In this document: piece by piece, positions 25,441 through 33,253 of the stretch | Numbering within the stretch: position 1 is the first letter of the stretch | Layout of the letters: the number at the start of each line of letters is the position of its first letter | Origin: Ruficoccus amylovorans | GTDB taxonomy: Bacteria > Verrucomicrobiota > Verrucomicrobiia > Opitutales > Cerasicoccaceae | Assembly (NCBI RefSeq): GCF_014230085.1 | Contig: NZ_JACHVB010000035.1 | Coordinates: 558,001 to 622,000 of the forward strand | Direction: 5' to 3' | Length of the DNA stretch: 64,000 nt | The notes under the pieces: generated by a model | What the model saw: the letters and a program-made list of their open reading frames with translations, nothing else | Database searches by the model: none | Told to the model about the DNA's origin: nothing | Translations under genes and position numbers: made by a program

Positions 25441-26370
25441 ATGGCCAAGAAAAAAACAGCTAAAAACCAATCCTCCTCCTGGCACAGCATCAAGCAGAGC
25501 TCGGCCGGGCGCGGCCAGACGAAGGTCGCCCGTAAGCGTCGCTGGGCGATCAGCGCCCGCATGGCCGGGGCGGTGTTCGCGGTCTTGCTCGTTCTCTGGG
25601 GCATTGCCGGGGGGCTTTACTTCCTGAACACCAAGTCGGAAAAGCTGACCGTGGTCGGCGCGAGCGGACAGTTGCGCAATATCTACTTCCAGACTGACGG
25701 GGTGCTCAGCCGCGACTGGCTGATGGAGCGGATCGACCTTCCTCGCGAAATCGCCCTGGCCGATGTGGACATCGAGGGCATCCGCCGCCACCTGTTGAGC
25801 GCCGGGCAGACCCGCGAGGTTTCGGTCGAAAAGCGTTTCCCGGACTCGCTCGTGGTCAGCGTGCGCGAGCGCCGTCCGGTCATGCGGCTGGTCATTGTTG
25901 ACGCCTCGGGCCGCCGTGGTTTGCGTCTGGTCGATGCCGAAGGGGTCGTGTATCAGGGTTCCCACTACGCACCGGACCAGCTTGAACCGCTGCCCTTCCT
26001 CGATGTGGCCTCCATTGGTCGGGAGGGCGACGGCTACGCCCCCGTGGCGGGCATGACCACCATCTGCGAGCTGATCGACCTCGCCAAAAACGGCTACCCC
26101 GAGATATTCGAGAACTGGCGCATCGTTTCCGTGCGGAACTTTCAGGGTGATCCCGCCGAGCTGGGCGCGACGATCAAGGTCGTCACCCGCGACAAGCAGG
26201 AACTGGTCTTCGCCCCGAGCGGGTTCGACAACCAGCTCTCGCGCCTGCGCAAGATTTACACCCGCCTGGAGGAGCGCCCCGTCGGGCAGGTGCCCCGCAT
26301 CGACCTGAGCTACCAGGAACCTGTTCTCACACTGGCCCAGTCGCAGGGCCGGACCAGCCGCAGCCGCTAA
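25441..26370 (+). CDS. ftsQ: cell division protein FtsQ
   Basis: Bitopic divisome protein connecting early and late division proteins. It is 309 aa. A basic cytoplasmic N-terminus (KKKTAKNQ and VARKRRW) precedes one transmembrane helix (about 42-62, AGAVFAVLLVLWGIAGGLYF). A POTRA-type domain follows (KLTVVGASGQLRNIYFQTD), then the FtsQ beta domain with the recognisable KRFPDSLVVSVRERRPVMRL. The call relies on these plus position between ddl and ftsA. It starts 3 bases after the ddl stop. Confidence 0.9.
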   Translation: MAKKKTAKNQSSSWHSIKQSSAGRGQTKVARKRRWAISARMAGAVFAVLLVLWGIAGGLYFLNTKSEKLTVVGASGQLRNIYFQTDGVLSRDWLMERIDLPREIALADVDIEGIRRHLLSAGQTREVSVEKRFPDSLVVSVRERRPVMRLVIVDASGRRGLRLVDAEGVVYQGSHYAPDQLEPLPFLDVASIGREGDGYAPVAGMTTICELIDLAKNGYPEIFENWRIVSVRNFQGDPAELGATIKVVTRDKQELVFAPSGFDNQLSRLRKIYTRLEERPVGQVPRIDLSYQEPVLTLAQSQGRTSRSR

Positions 26371-26388
26371 CCGATAACGTAAGATCCC

Positions 26389-27600
26389 ATGAGCCAAAGC
26401 AAAATCGTCGGAGCCGTCGAAATCGGAACCACCCACGTGGTGGCACTGATCGGGGAAATCGTTAACGGACGCAGCCTGAACCTGATCGGGATGGCCGAGA
26501 GCTCCAGCTCGGGGGTCAAGAAGGGGGAGATCACGGACTTCCGCGCCGCCAGTAACTGCGTGCACGCCGCCATCATGGGGGCGGAGAAAAGCGCGGGCGT
26601 GCAGGTCGAGGCGGTTTACCTCTCACAAACCGGGGGGCATTTGCAGGGCTTTCACCACGTCGGCTCGGTCAATGTCTCTTCCTCCGAGAACCGCGTGAGC
26701 GCCGATGACATTCAGCGCGTCATCGACGACGCTAAGGGTAAGGAACTCTCCGCCGAGCGCGTCTATATCCACCACATCAAGCACGGCTTCCGGCTCGACG
26801 GCGAGGCGGTGGACAAGCCTTTGAACCAGCCTGGCAACAAGCTGGAGGTCAGCTACTGGTCCGTCCACGGCGACGAGGCCCGCGTGCGCGACCACATCCA
26901 CATTATCAACGGCTTTGGCCTGCCGGTGGAGGACATGATCCTCTCCAGCATCGCCACGGCGAGCATGGTGGCCACGGCGGAGGAAAAGCGCCGCGGCTCG
27001 CTCGTGCTCGACATGGGCGGCGGCACGACGGACTGGGCGGTTTACCGCGACGGGGTTATCATGCGTACAGGGGTGGTGCCGGTCGGTGGCGACCACCTGA
27101 CCAACGACCTCGCCCTGGGCCTGCGCGTCAACCGCAAGTACGCCGAAAAGCTCAAGAAGCAGTTCGGCAAGGCCTTCGTCGAAAAGGACGACAAGGGCGA
27201 GAAGGTCTGGATGGTCGGCGACCAGATGATCGGCGACCGCTACCTTTCGCGCCAGTCGCTGGTGCAGATTATCGAACTGCGGCTGGATGAGCTTTTCCAG
27301 ATTCTCAAAAAGCAGTTGGGCGAATTCGCCGACGAGGAAGTGCTTCCCTGCGGGGTGGTGCTCAGCGGCGGGGCCTCGGTCCTGCCCGGCATTCCCGAAC
27401 TGGCGGGGAAAATCCTCGGACTGCCGGTGCGCGTCGGCTCGAACCCGGACTGGGTGCGCGAGGATTTGCGCGGCCCCGGCTACAGCACCGCGCTGGGCCT
27501 GATGCACTACGCCCTGACCGGCCAGCATCAGGAGGAGTTCACGGCTCCGCCAGCGCCGAAGGGCTTGATGAAAAAGGTGAGCAAACTGTTCTCGATCTGA
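26389..27600 (+). CDS. ftsA: cell division protein FtsA
   Basis: Actin-like ATPase that anchors FtsZ filaments to the membrane. It is 403 aa. The N-terminal phosphate loop is AVEIGTTHVVALIGE, the 1C (SHS2) domain follows, the second phosphate motif is VLDMGGGTTDWAVY (about 205-218), and the adenosine motif VVLSGGASVLPGI lies near 324-336. The C-terminus GLMKKVSKLFSI is a short amphipathic helix of the type that binds membrane. It is directly followed by ftsZ. Confidence 0.95.
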   Translation: MSQSKIVGAVEIGTTHVVALIGEIVNGRSLNLIGMAESSSSGVKKGEITDFRAASNCVHAAIMGAEKSAGVQVEAVYLSQTGGHLQGFHHVGSVNVSSSENRVSADDIQRVIDDAKGKELSAERVYIHHIKHGFRLDGEAVDKPLNQPGNKLEVSYWSVHGDEARVRDHIHIINGFGLPVEDMILSSIATASMVATAEEKRRGSLVLDMGGGTTDWAVYRDGVIMRTGVVPVGGDHLTNDLALGLRVNRKYAEKLKKQFGKAFVEKDDKGEKVWMVGDQMIGDRYLSRQSLVQIIELRLDELFQILKKQLGEFADEEVLPCGVVLSGGASVLPGIPELAGKILGLPVRVGSNPDWVREDLRGPGYSTALGLMHYALTGQHQEEFTAPPAPKGLMKKVSKLFSI

Positions 27601-27621
27601 ACCAAGGGAGGGTAGCACGGG

Positions 27622-28923
27622 ATGGAAGCAGACAACTTTAAAAACCAAAACAGCATGTTCAGCGGCGAACTCAGCGAAGAGTCCACCCGCATCAAGATCA
27701 TCGGCGTGGGCGGTGCGGGGACCAACGCGGTGGACCGGCTCCAGCTCGACCGCAGCGGCTCGGTCAAGCTCGCCGCCATCAACACCGACGCCCAGGCGCT
27801 GGCCAGCTCCCCGCTGCCGGAAAAGCTCATGATCGGCCGCAAGGTCACGCGCGGGCTCAGCACCGGGGGCGAGAGCGAGCTGGGCAAGAAGGCCGCCGAA
27901 GGCGACGCCGATGCCATCCGTAACCTGCTGCGCGGGATGGACCTGATTTTCCTGCTTGTCGGACTGGGCGGGGGCACCGGCAGTGGAGCCGCCTCGGTCG
28001 TGGCCAAGCTTGCTGCCGAGGAGGGGGCGCTCGTTATCGCCTTTGTCACTTTGCCGTTCACCATCGAGGGAGCCAAGCGCCACCAGCAGGCCGAGGACGC
28101 CTTGGGCGACTTGCGCAAGACCTGCGACGCCGTTATCCCGCTGCCTAACGACCTGCTCATGCAGATGCTCGACGACAAGGCGACCGTGCTCGACGCCTTC
28201 GCGCAGGCCGACATCTGGATCGACCGCGGCGTGCGCTCGATCTGCACCATGCTTTCCCAGACCGGGCTGATCAACCTCGACTTCGCGACCCTGCGCAAAG
28301 CCTTCTGCAACCAGGGCGGCAAAACCCTCTTCGGGCTCGGCCACGGCGAGGGCGAGGACTGTGTGGCCGCCGCCATCGAGGATTTAAAATCCTGCCCGCT
28401 GCTCAACCTGCCCGAGTACGCCCGCAAGGCCGACCGGCTGCTGGTCAACATCGTCGGCGGCACGGACTTGGGTATTCGCCAGGTCAACGAGATCATGAGC
28501 GTGGTGACAGAGCAGTTCGGCAGCCGCGAGAACACCATTCTGGGCGCGGTCATCGACGAGAGCCTCCAGAACACGGTGGAGATTTGCGTCATCGGTACGA
28601 CCGATGTAGCCGGAAGTCGTTACGTGCGGCAGGTGACTCGCAAGAGCGCCCCGGCCCCGGCGGCAACCCCGGCCTTCGAGGACGAGGAGCCGGAAGAGCC
28701 GCTCCTGCGTACAGCCTCGGCCACCCAGACCGTGCACCCGGTCCATCGCTCTAAGCTGAAAAAGACCGTCGGCGCGGACGGAATCGAGAGCCAGGAGGAG
28801 TTTTTGTTCGTCTCGGAGGAGGAGCAGCGCGGGTATTTTGAGAAGACCGAGCGCAACCTCTACGAAGGCGAAGACCTTGACGTGCCGACCTACCTGCGGC
28901 GCGGCGTGCGCATCCCGGTCTGA
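27622..28923 (+). CDS. ftsZ: cell division protein FtsZ with altered T7 loop
   Basis: Tubulin-like GTPase forming the Z ring. It is 433 aa. The nucleotide site is well kept: GVGGAGTNAVDRL (28-40), NTDAQAL and the tubulin signature GLGGGTGSG (114-122). The T7 loop, which completes the GTPase site of the next subunit, reads NLDFATLRKAF from residue 218: Asp220 is present but the second acidic residue (Asp212 in E. coli) is Thr223. The C-terminal linker is about 100 residues and ends in a canonical conserved peptide, DLDVPTYLRRGVRIPV, that should bind FtsA. A GGGAGG-type site precedes the start. It is the last gene of the dcw operon. Confidence 0.95.
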   Translation: MEADNFKNQNSMFSGELSEESTRIKIIGVGGAGTNAVDRLQLDRSGSVKLAAINTDAQALASSPLPEKLMIGRKVTRGLSTGGESELGKKAAEGDADAIRNLLRGMDLIFLLVGLGGGTGSGAASVVAKLAAEEGALVIAFVTLPFTIEGAKRHQQAEDALGDLRKTCDAVIPLPNDLLMQMLDDKATVLDAFAQADIWIDRGVRSICTMLSQTGLINLDFATLRKAFCNQGGKTLFGLGHGEGEDCVAAAIEDLKSCPLLNLPEYARKADRLLVNIVGGTDLGIRQVNEIMSVVTEQFGSRENTILGAVIDESLQNTVEICVIGTTDVAGSRYVRQVTRKSAPAPAATPAFEDEEPEEPLLRTASATQTVHPVHRSKLKKTVGADGIESQEEFLFVSEEEQRGYFEKTERNLYEGEDLDVPTYLRRGVRIPV

Positions 28924-28950
28924 GGTTGAGCGCAGGGGATTTTTTCTGGC

Positions 28951-28977
28951 CACAGAGCACACAGAGGAGGCACAGAA
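28951..28977. repeat. short CACAGAG tandem repeat
   Basis: Three imperfect CACAGAG units (28951-28957, 28959-28965, 28971-28977) just after ftsZ, between converging genes. CACAGAG-type short repeats are common intergenic debris in several phyla; no function is implied. Confidence 0.5.
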
Positions 28978-28988
28978 CTCCCGGTCGG

Positions 28989-29354
28989 TCAGTAGATCAG
29001 GTAGGGCAGGACGAAGAAGGCGAACAGAATGCCGATGCAGATCCCGATGCCGATCGCGAGGCAGCCGATTTTTTGGCCCGTGCTGAAGGTGCCGAGATCT
29101 TTCGGTGGCGTCTCTGGGGCGTAGAGGGGGGAAGGTCCATCGCCGCTTGCTGATGGCGTGTGGGGGGCAGCCGGGGCGGGGAGGATTCCCGGCGGACCGG
29201 AAACAGGTTGCTGGCTGGTCGTGGTGCGGAGAGGGGACGCGGGCGGAGCGTCGGCTTCGTCTGCGCCAGACTGAGCGAGCAGATGATTGACCAACTGGAG
29301 TTGCTGTTCCAGTGCGGCCTTTTGCTTGAGCAGGTCTTCGCGTGAGATTTCCAT
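28989..29354 (-). CDS. small C-terminally anchored membrane protein
   Basis: A 121-aa protein of unknown family. Residues 1-30 (MEISREDLLKQKAALEQQLQ) form a likely coiled coil. The middle is a Pro/Ala/Ser-rich linker. The last 30 residues contain one hydrophobic helix (IGCLAIGIGICIGILFAFFV). I place the start at the Met of MEISRED; the longer upstream frame runs through the rpmA terminator and into the rpmA region. The gene is convergent with ftsZ. Confidence 0.65.
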   Translation of the reverse strand: MEISREDLLKQKAALEQQLQLVNHLLAQSGADEADAPPASPLRTTTSQQPVSGPPGILPAPAAPHTPSASGDGPSPLYAPETPPKDLGTFSTGQKIGCLAIGIGICIGILFAFFVLPYLIY

Positions 29355-29400
29355 GCCTCTGTGAGCCCCAGCATGCGACGGATTTGCGTCCCGGTAAAAT

Positions 29401-29426
29401 AAAAAAGCCCGGGAGACCCGGGCTTT
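29401..29426 (-). terminator. rho-independent terminator of rplU-rpmA
   Basis: On the minus strand: stem AAAGCCCGGG / CCCGGGCTTT with a TCT loop and a T-run, about 27 bases after the rpmA stop. Confidence 0.85.
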
Positions 29427-29452
29427 GACAAATCCTTTATGAAAAAGGGAAC

Positions 29453-29716
29453 TTAGTTGGCGGCGGCAGCGGCTTGCTCGACGATGGAGACCTTGCGGTG
29501 GGCGCGGTCCCATTCGACGATGCCGTCCTTGAGCGCAAACAGCGTGAAGTCACGACCCAGGCCGACATTGGCGCCGGGGTGCATCTTCGTCCCGCGCTGA
29601 CGCATGAGGATGTTACCGGCGATCACACGCTCGCCGCTGTACTTCTTGACGCCCAGCATCTTGGGCTTGCTGTCGCGTCCGTTTTTGGAAGTTCCCTGGC
29701 CTTTCTTATGTGCCAT
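29453..29716 (-). CDS. rpmA: 50S ribosomal protein L27
   Basis: Large-subunit protein near the peptidyl-transferase centre. It is 87 aa with the conserved N-terminus [16 protein letters not shown], the core [19 protein letters not shown] and [20 protein letters not shown]. No N-terminal extension of the Firmicute cleaved type is present. It lies 15 bases downstream of rplU in the standard L21-L27 pair. The GTPase gene obgE, often next in this operon, is not here; a terminator follows instead. Confidence 0.97.
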   Translation of the reverse strand: MAHKKGQGTSKNGRDSKPKMLGVKKYSGERVIAGNILMRQRGTKMHPGANVGLGRDFTLFALKDGIVEWDRAHRKVSIVEQAAAAAN

Positions 29717-29731
29717 GACAAATAATCTCCT

Positions 29732-30046
29732 TTATCCCTTTATGGATTCAATTTTGATGACGGAAAGCTCCTGACGGTGACCCCGGCGACGTTCGTAGCC
29801 GTGGCGGCGCTTTTTCTTAAAGATGCGGACTTTTTCGCCGCGCTTGTTTTCCAGCACCTTGGCGGTGACGCTGGCACCCTCGACGGTCGGCGTGCCAATG
29901 CTGGCGTCTTTGCCTTCGCCCAGAGCCAGAACGCTGTCGATCGTTACGGTGTCGCCGGAATTGGTGTCAGGATAGCGGTTTACGATGAGGATGTCTCCTT
30001 CGGATACGGTAAACTGACGCCCCTGGGTTTTGATAATCGCTTTCAT
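29732..30046 (-). CDS. rplU: 50S ribosomal protein L21
   Basis: 23S rRNA-binding protein of the large subunit. It is 104 aa from the Met of [12 protein letters not shown], the universal L21 start; the in-frame extension upstream is not conserved. The core includes [10 protein letters not shown], the C-terminal RNA-binding part [17 protein letters not shown] and the final KIESI. It is first in the L21-L27 operon. Confidence 0.96.
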   Translation of the reverse strand: MKAIIKTQGRQFTVSEGDILIVNRYPDTNSGDTVTIDSVLALGEGKDASIGTPTVEGASVTAKVLENKRGEKVRIFKKKRRHGYERRRGHRQELSVIKIESIKG

Positions 30047-30158
30047 GGGAAAAGGGAGGAGCAAAGCGTGTTTTGTGTTAAACTCAAGCCCTTTTTTGAA
30101 AAAGTGTATCAGGCTTGCCTGCACGGAGTCTTTTTCCTAAGCTCCCCCGCTTAATATT

Positions 30159-31079
30159 ATGGATCGGTCACTATGCCGTAAGCGGGCCTTGCTGGTCAAG
30201 AGCCTGTGTATGTCTTTTTTCCTTCCGCTGTGGGCGGACGGGGCCAATGAGCACGTCTGGGAGGTCTGGACGAACAAGGAGGGCCAGCGCATCAGCGCCG
30301 AACTCGTCCAGCAGGAGAAAGACGGCGTCGAGTTGATCCGTGAGGCCGATGGGGTGCGTTTCAGGCTCAAGCTCGACGAACTGGACAAGCAGGACCAGGA
30401 GTACTTGGAAAAGCGCTGGGACGCCCTGGAAAAACGGGCCAAGGGGGCCGAGGCCCTGCGGGAAAAGTTCCCGGCGCCGCTGCGGCGCGACATTTACCGG
30501 CTGGAGTCGAACACTTTCAGCTTCAATGCCCCGAAAAAGGGCGAAACGCCCTACAAAACGCTCGAAGTCACCGGCGACGGCTTTTATGCCCGTTTCGAGC
30601 GGAATTTCCGCTTCGTCACGGGGGAGGCCTTCGACAGCCAGCTCGACAACATCAAGAATGCCATCGCCAAAGAGCTCAAGCGCGAGAATGACAAGGCCGG
30701 GGGCACGACCCTGATGGCGCTCCAGTCGCAGCTCAACGCAGAGTGGCTGGAAAAAAGTCTCAAGCCCTACTACGAGGAATGGCGCAAGCTCCAGAAGGAA
30801 ACCGCCCTGCCGGAAAAGCCTAAACCCGCCGAACCGAAGGCCGCGGAGACCAAGCCCGGTAAGCCTGCCGAATCGGCCAAACCCGCCGCCCCCACGGAAG
30901 CGACCGGCAAGGATCAGGCTGCCACCCCGGCAAGCGGGACAAGCGCCCCGACTCCGGCCTCCACCGCGACCCCAGACGCGACTCCGGCGGCGGAAAAAAC
31001 GAAGCCCGCTCCGGCTGGGAAGGCCGCAGCTAAAGCCGAGGGCAGTCAGGAAGGGGAAAAGCCGAAGGAAGGGGCTTGA
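30159..31079 (+). CDS. exported protein with SHD1-like domain and Lys/Pro/Ala-rich tail
   Basis: A 306-aa protein. A hydrophobic N-terminal segment (ALLVKSLCMSFFLPLWADG) suggests a signal peptide. Residues about 33-86 (WEVWTNKEGQRISAELVQQ, then LKLDELDKQDQEYL) fit the SLA1 homology domain 1 pattern, common in secreted proteins of the Planctomycetes-Verrucomicrobia group. A second region (about 105-225) is mixed alpha/beta with no motif I recognise. The last 85 residues are low-complexity Pro/Ala/Lys/Thr/Glu and probably disordered. Function unknown. Confidence 0.8.
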   Translation: MDRSLCRKRALLVKSLCMSFFLPLWADGANEHVWEVWTNKEGQRISAELVQQEKDGVELIREADGVRFRLKLDELDKQDQEYLEKRWDALEKRAKGAEALREKFPAPLRRDIYRLESNTFSFNAPKKGETPYKTLEVTGDGFYARFERNFRFVTGEAFDSQLDNIKNAIAKELKRENDKAGGTTLMALQSQLNAEWLEKSLKPYYEEWRKLQKETALPEKPKPAEPKAAETKPGKPAESAKPAAPTEATGKDQAATPASGTSAPTPASTATPDATPAAEKTKPAPAGKAAAKAEGSQEGEKPKEGA

Positions 31080-31111
31080 CCCGTTCGGGTTTCGGTGGAG
31101 AGCTTTGTTCG

Positions 31112-31867
31112 ATGGAAGTCGAAACGGCCAGGAAGTATTTTTGTCAGTCCCAGGTGGTGGATCACTACGCGCAGGCGGCCAACCGGGTCGGACTCTGGGT
31201 CTCGGAGGAGAAGATTTTTACCCGTCTGTTCAACTGGGACGACTCGCTGCTGGAGCTGGGCTGCGGCGCGGGTCGTATCGCCATCGGGCTGTGGGAGATC
31301 GGCTATCGCCGCATCACCGCCGTCGATTACTCCCGCGAGATGGTGGCCGAGGCGCGTCGGATCAATGAGGGCTTCGAGTACGGGGTTTTCTTCCACCACG
31401 GCGATGCCACCCGGCTCAAGTACGAGGACGAGACTTACGAGGGGGCCATTTTCGGTTTCAACGGGCTGATGCAGATCCCCGGACGGGAAAACCGCCGGCG
31501 AGCCATGCGGGAGATTCACCGCGTGCTGGTGCCCGGCTCGTGGTTTGTCTTTACCACGCACGACCGCGACTCCCACTGGCGCAAGTCCTTCTGGAGAGAG
31601 CAGAAACAGCTCTGGAACGAGGGCCGCCAGCATCCCGATCTGGAGATGTTCGGCGACCTCTACTACGAGGCTCCCGAGGGCGGCATGATGTTCATCCACA
31701 CGCCGACCTGCGAGGAGATTCGCGAGGATCTCAAGGCCGCGGGCTTCCGTGTCGAGGCCGATACCCTGCGCCACCAGATTGCCAACGAGCCGCCCGTGGT
31801 CCGCGACTTCGCCGACGAGTGCCGGTTCTGGGTCGCCCAAAAACCGGGGCATGCCCCGGGCCCCTAG
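31112..31867 (+). CDS. class I SAM-dependent methyltransferase
   Basis: A 251-aa methyltransferase of unknown substrate. SAM motif I is LLELGCGAGRIAIGLWE, with motif II at ITAVDYSREMVAEA and a post-motif Asp in HHGDATRL; the central strand carries IFGFNGLMQIP and the late motif is IHRVLVPGSWFVFTTHD. I chose the ATG preceded by GGTGGAGAG at 9-base spacing; a TTG 36 bases earlier would overlap the preceding stop. It lies 32 bases after the SHD1-domain gene. Its 3' end adjoins the hairpin-rich region. Confidence 0.88.
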   Translation: MEVETARKYFCQSQVVDHYAQAANRVGLWVSEEKIFTRLFNWDDSLLELGCGAGRIAIGLWEIGYRRITAVDYSREMVAEARRINEGFEYGVFFHHGDATRLKYEDETYEGAIFGFNGLMQIPGRENRRRAMREIHRVLVPGSWFVFTTHDRDSHWRKSFWREQKQLWNEGRQHPDLEMFGDLYYEAPEGGMMFIHTPTCEEIREDLKAAGFRVEADTLRHQIANEPPVVRDFADECRFWVAQKPGHAPGP

Positions 31868-31911
31868 ATGCGCTGCGGCGCATTTGGATGGCATTTCCTG
31901 AAGAAATGCCA
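31868..31911. repeat. tandem hairpins, possible degenerate copy of the multi-hairpin repeat
   Basis: Two perfect hairpins lie side by side: ATGCGC/GCGCAT with loop TGCG (31868-31883) and TGGCATTTC/GAAATGCCA with loop CTGAA (31889-31911), then AGGAGGC. The order (a GATGC-type hairpin, a longer hairpin, then AGGAG) mirrors the plus-strand layout of the element at 43330-43507. They begin in the last codon and stop of the methyltransferase gene. Confidence 0.35.
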
Positions 31912-31970
31912 GGAGGCGAGAATGCCGGGATGGCCGGGCGGGGCGCAGAGTCGTCTTTGGCCAGTGGAGC

Positions 31971-32178
31971 TAGTGTCCCGTGAGCTAAGTTACTCGCATA
32001 AGTTTTTGGGGTGCAACCCAGTTTGGATGCTCCTCAGGGATTGTTGCTTTTAGCAAAGCTAAAAGCAACAATCCCTGACGCGATGCGGCAGCATCGAAAG
32101 TGCAGGCTATGCCTGCTGTGGGGCTTGGGGGCGCACAGCCCCCAAAATTATATCAAGAATTTAGCTCACGGCACACTA
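31971..32178 (+). repeat. multi-hairpin repeat, copy A, with terminal inverted repeats
   Basis: A 208-base element between two converging genes. Its ends are 21-base inverted repeats matching at 19 positions (31971-31991 and 32158-32178), starting TAGTGT and ending ACACTA. Inside are a 19-bp perfect stem with an AAA loop (32036-32076), CGATGC/GCATCG (32081-32096), GCAGGC/GCCTGC with loop TAT (32102-32116) and TTGGGGGC/GCCCCCAA (about 32125-32145). The unpaired strings CAGTTTGGATGCTCCTC and GCATCGAAAGTGCAG are identical in copy B. No ORF is present. Confidence 0.85.
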
Positions 32179-32192
32179 CCGAAGCCTGATGG

Positions 32193-33050
32193 TCAGGCAG
32201 GCGGGAGCGTTTGTTTGAGCACAGCCTCATCCATCTCGTAGCGGCCGACGCGGGTGGCGGGGCCGACCATGTTGATGGAGAAGTCCTCGCCGATGCGGAT
32301 GCCGATGTCGCCACCGGGACAATGGACCGTGATGTCGCGGTCGCAGGCTCCCATCTTGTGGGCGACAGCGGCGGCGGCGCTGCTGCTGGAGCCGGAGGCC
32401 AGGGTGTAGCCCGCGCCGCGCTCCCATATCTCGATCTTGATGTTGTTGCGGTCTAGGATCTGGAGGAGCTGGACGTTGGTGCGGTTGGGGAAGCGTCCGA
32501 TCATGGTTTCGAGGATCGGCCCCAGTTCGCAGGCGAGTTCCTTGCTCACTTTGTCCATTGGGAGGACGACATGCGGATTGCCAATGGTGGCGGCGTAAGA
32601 GCGCCAGGTCTTGCCCTTGATTTCGACCGGTTCGTCGAGCACTTCGCGGGGCTCGCCGGTGACGGGGATTTTCTCGCTGTGAAAGCTGACCCTGCCCATT
32701 TCGACTTCGATGGTGTCGCCACCGTCGCGTACCTCGCAGGTGACGATCCCGCCGAGGGTTTTTACGGTAAAGGGCTTGTCCGTGACCCGCCCGGTGTCGA
32801 ACAGGTAACGGGAAAAGATGCGCAGGCCGTTGCCGCTTTTTTCGGCTTCGCTGCCGTCCGGGTTGAGGATGCGCAGCGCGAAGTCGGCTTCGTCCGTCTT
32901 TTCCGGGCCGTAGAGGATGCCATCCGAGCCGAGGCCGAAGTTGCGGTGGCAAATTTTGACCGTGTCCTCGGGAGAGGGGCACTGCGGGCAGTCCTCCGGG
33001 TCGAGCACGAGGTAGTCATTGCCAAGGGCGTGGTATTTGGAGAAAATCAT
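32193..33050 (-). CDS. dapF: diaminopimelate epimerase homologue lacking both catalytic cysteines
   Basis: Homologue of DapF, which converts LL- to meso-diaminopimelate for lysine and peptidoglycan. It is 285 aa with a typical start MIFSKYHALGNDYLVLD, the GLGSDGILYG loop and the second-half motifs FPNRTNVQLLQI and WERGAGYTLASG. The two active-site cysteines are replaced by serine: Ser72 in KSGNGLR (normally CGNG) and Ser219 in LASGSS (normally ACGT/ACGS). The fold and substrate-loop residues otherwise fit. Possibly a Ser-using variant or a relative with another substrate. I start at MIFSK because the extension upstream is unrelated. Confidence 0.82.
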   Translation of the reverse strand: MIFSKYHALGNDYLVLDPEDCPQCPSPEDTVKICHRNFGLGSDGILYGPEKTDEADFALRILNPDGSEAEKSGNGLRIFSRYLFDTGRVTDKPFTVKTLGGIVTCEVRDGGDTIEVEMGRVSFHSEKIPVTGEPREVLDEPVEIKGKTWRSYAATIGNPHVVLPMDKVSKELACELGPILETMIGRFPNRTNVQLLQILDRNNIKIEIWERGAGYTLASGSSSSAAAAVAHKMGACDRDITVHCPGGDIGIRIGEDFSINMVGPATRVGRYEMDEAVLKQTLPPA

Positions 33051-33253
33051 CCGGGAATTTAAGTCGCCGCCCGGTGGGGACATCAAGCCCAATTCACGTG
33101 CGCCAGCGTGGAACGGCGGGGCGGACAAGCGGGCGGCACTCGGAGTGCGTTCGGGCGGTGCAAACCTGTATGCCGTATCACCTGGCGTTAATCTCGGCGG
33201 GCGCTTGCTTCCGGGTTGAATTCGCGGGCCGGGGCGGTCAGCCTATCGCGAGC

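Noticed and set aside
24163-26565. Minus-strand ORF of 800 codons opposite the MurB end, ddl and ftsQ
   Set aside because: Spans three clear genes and shows no domain; a shadow frame.
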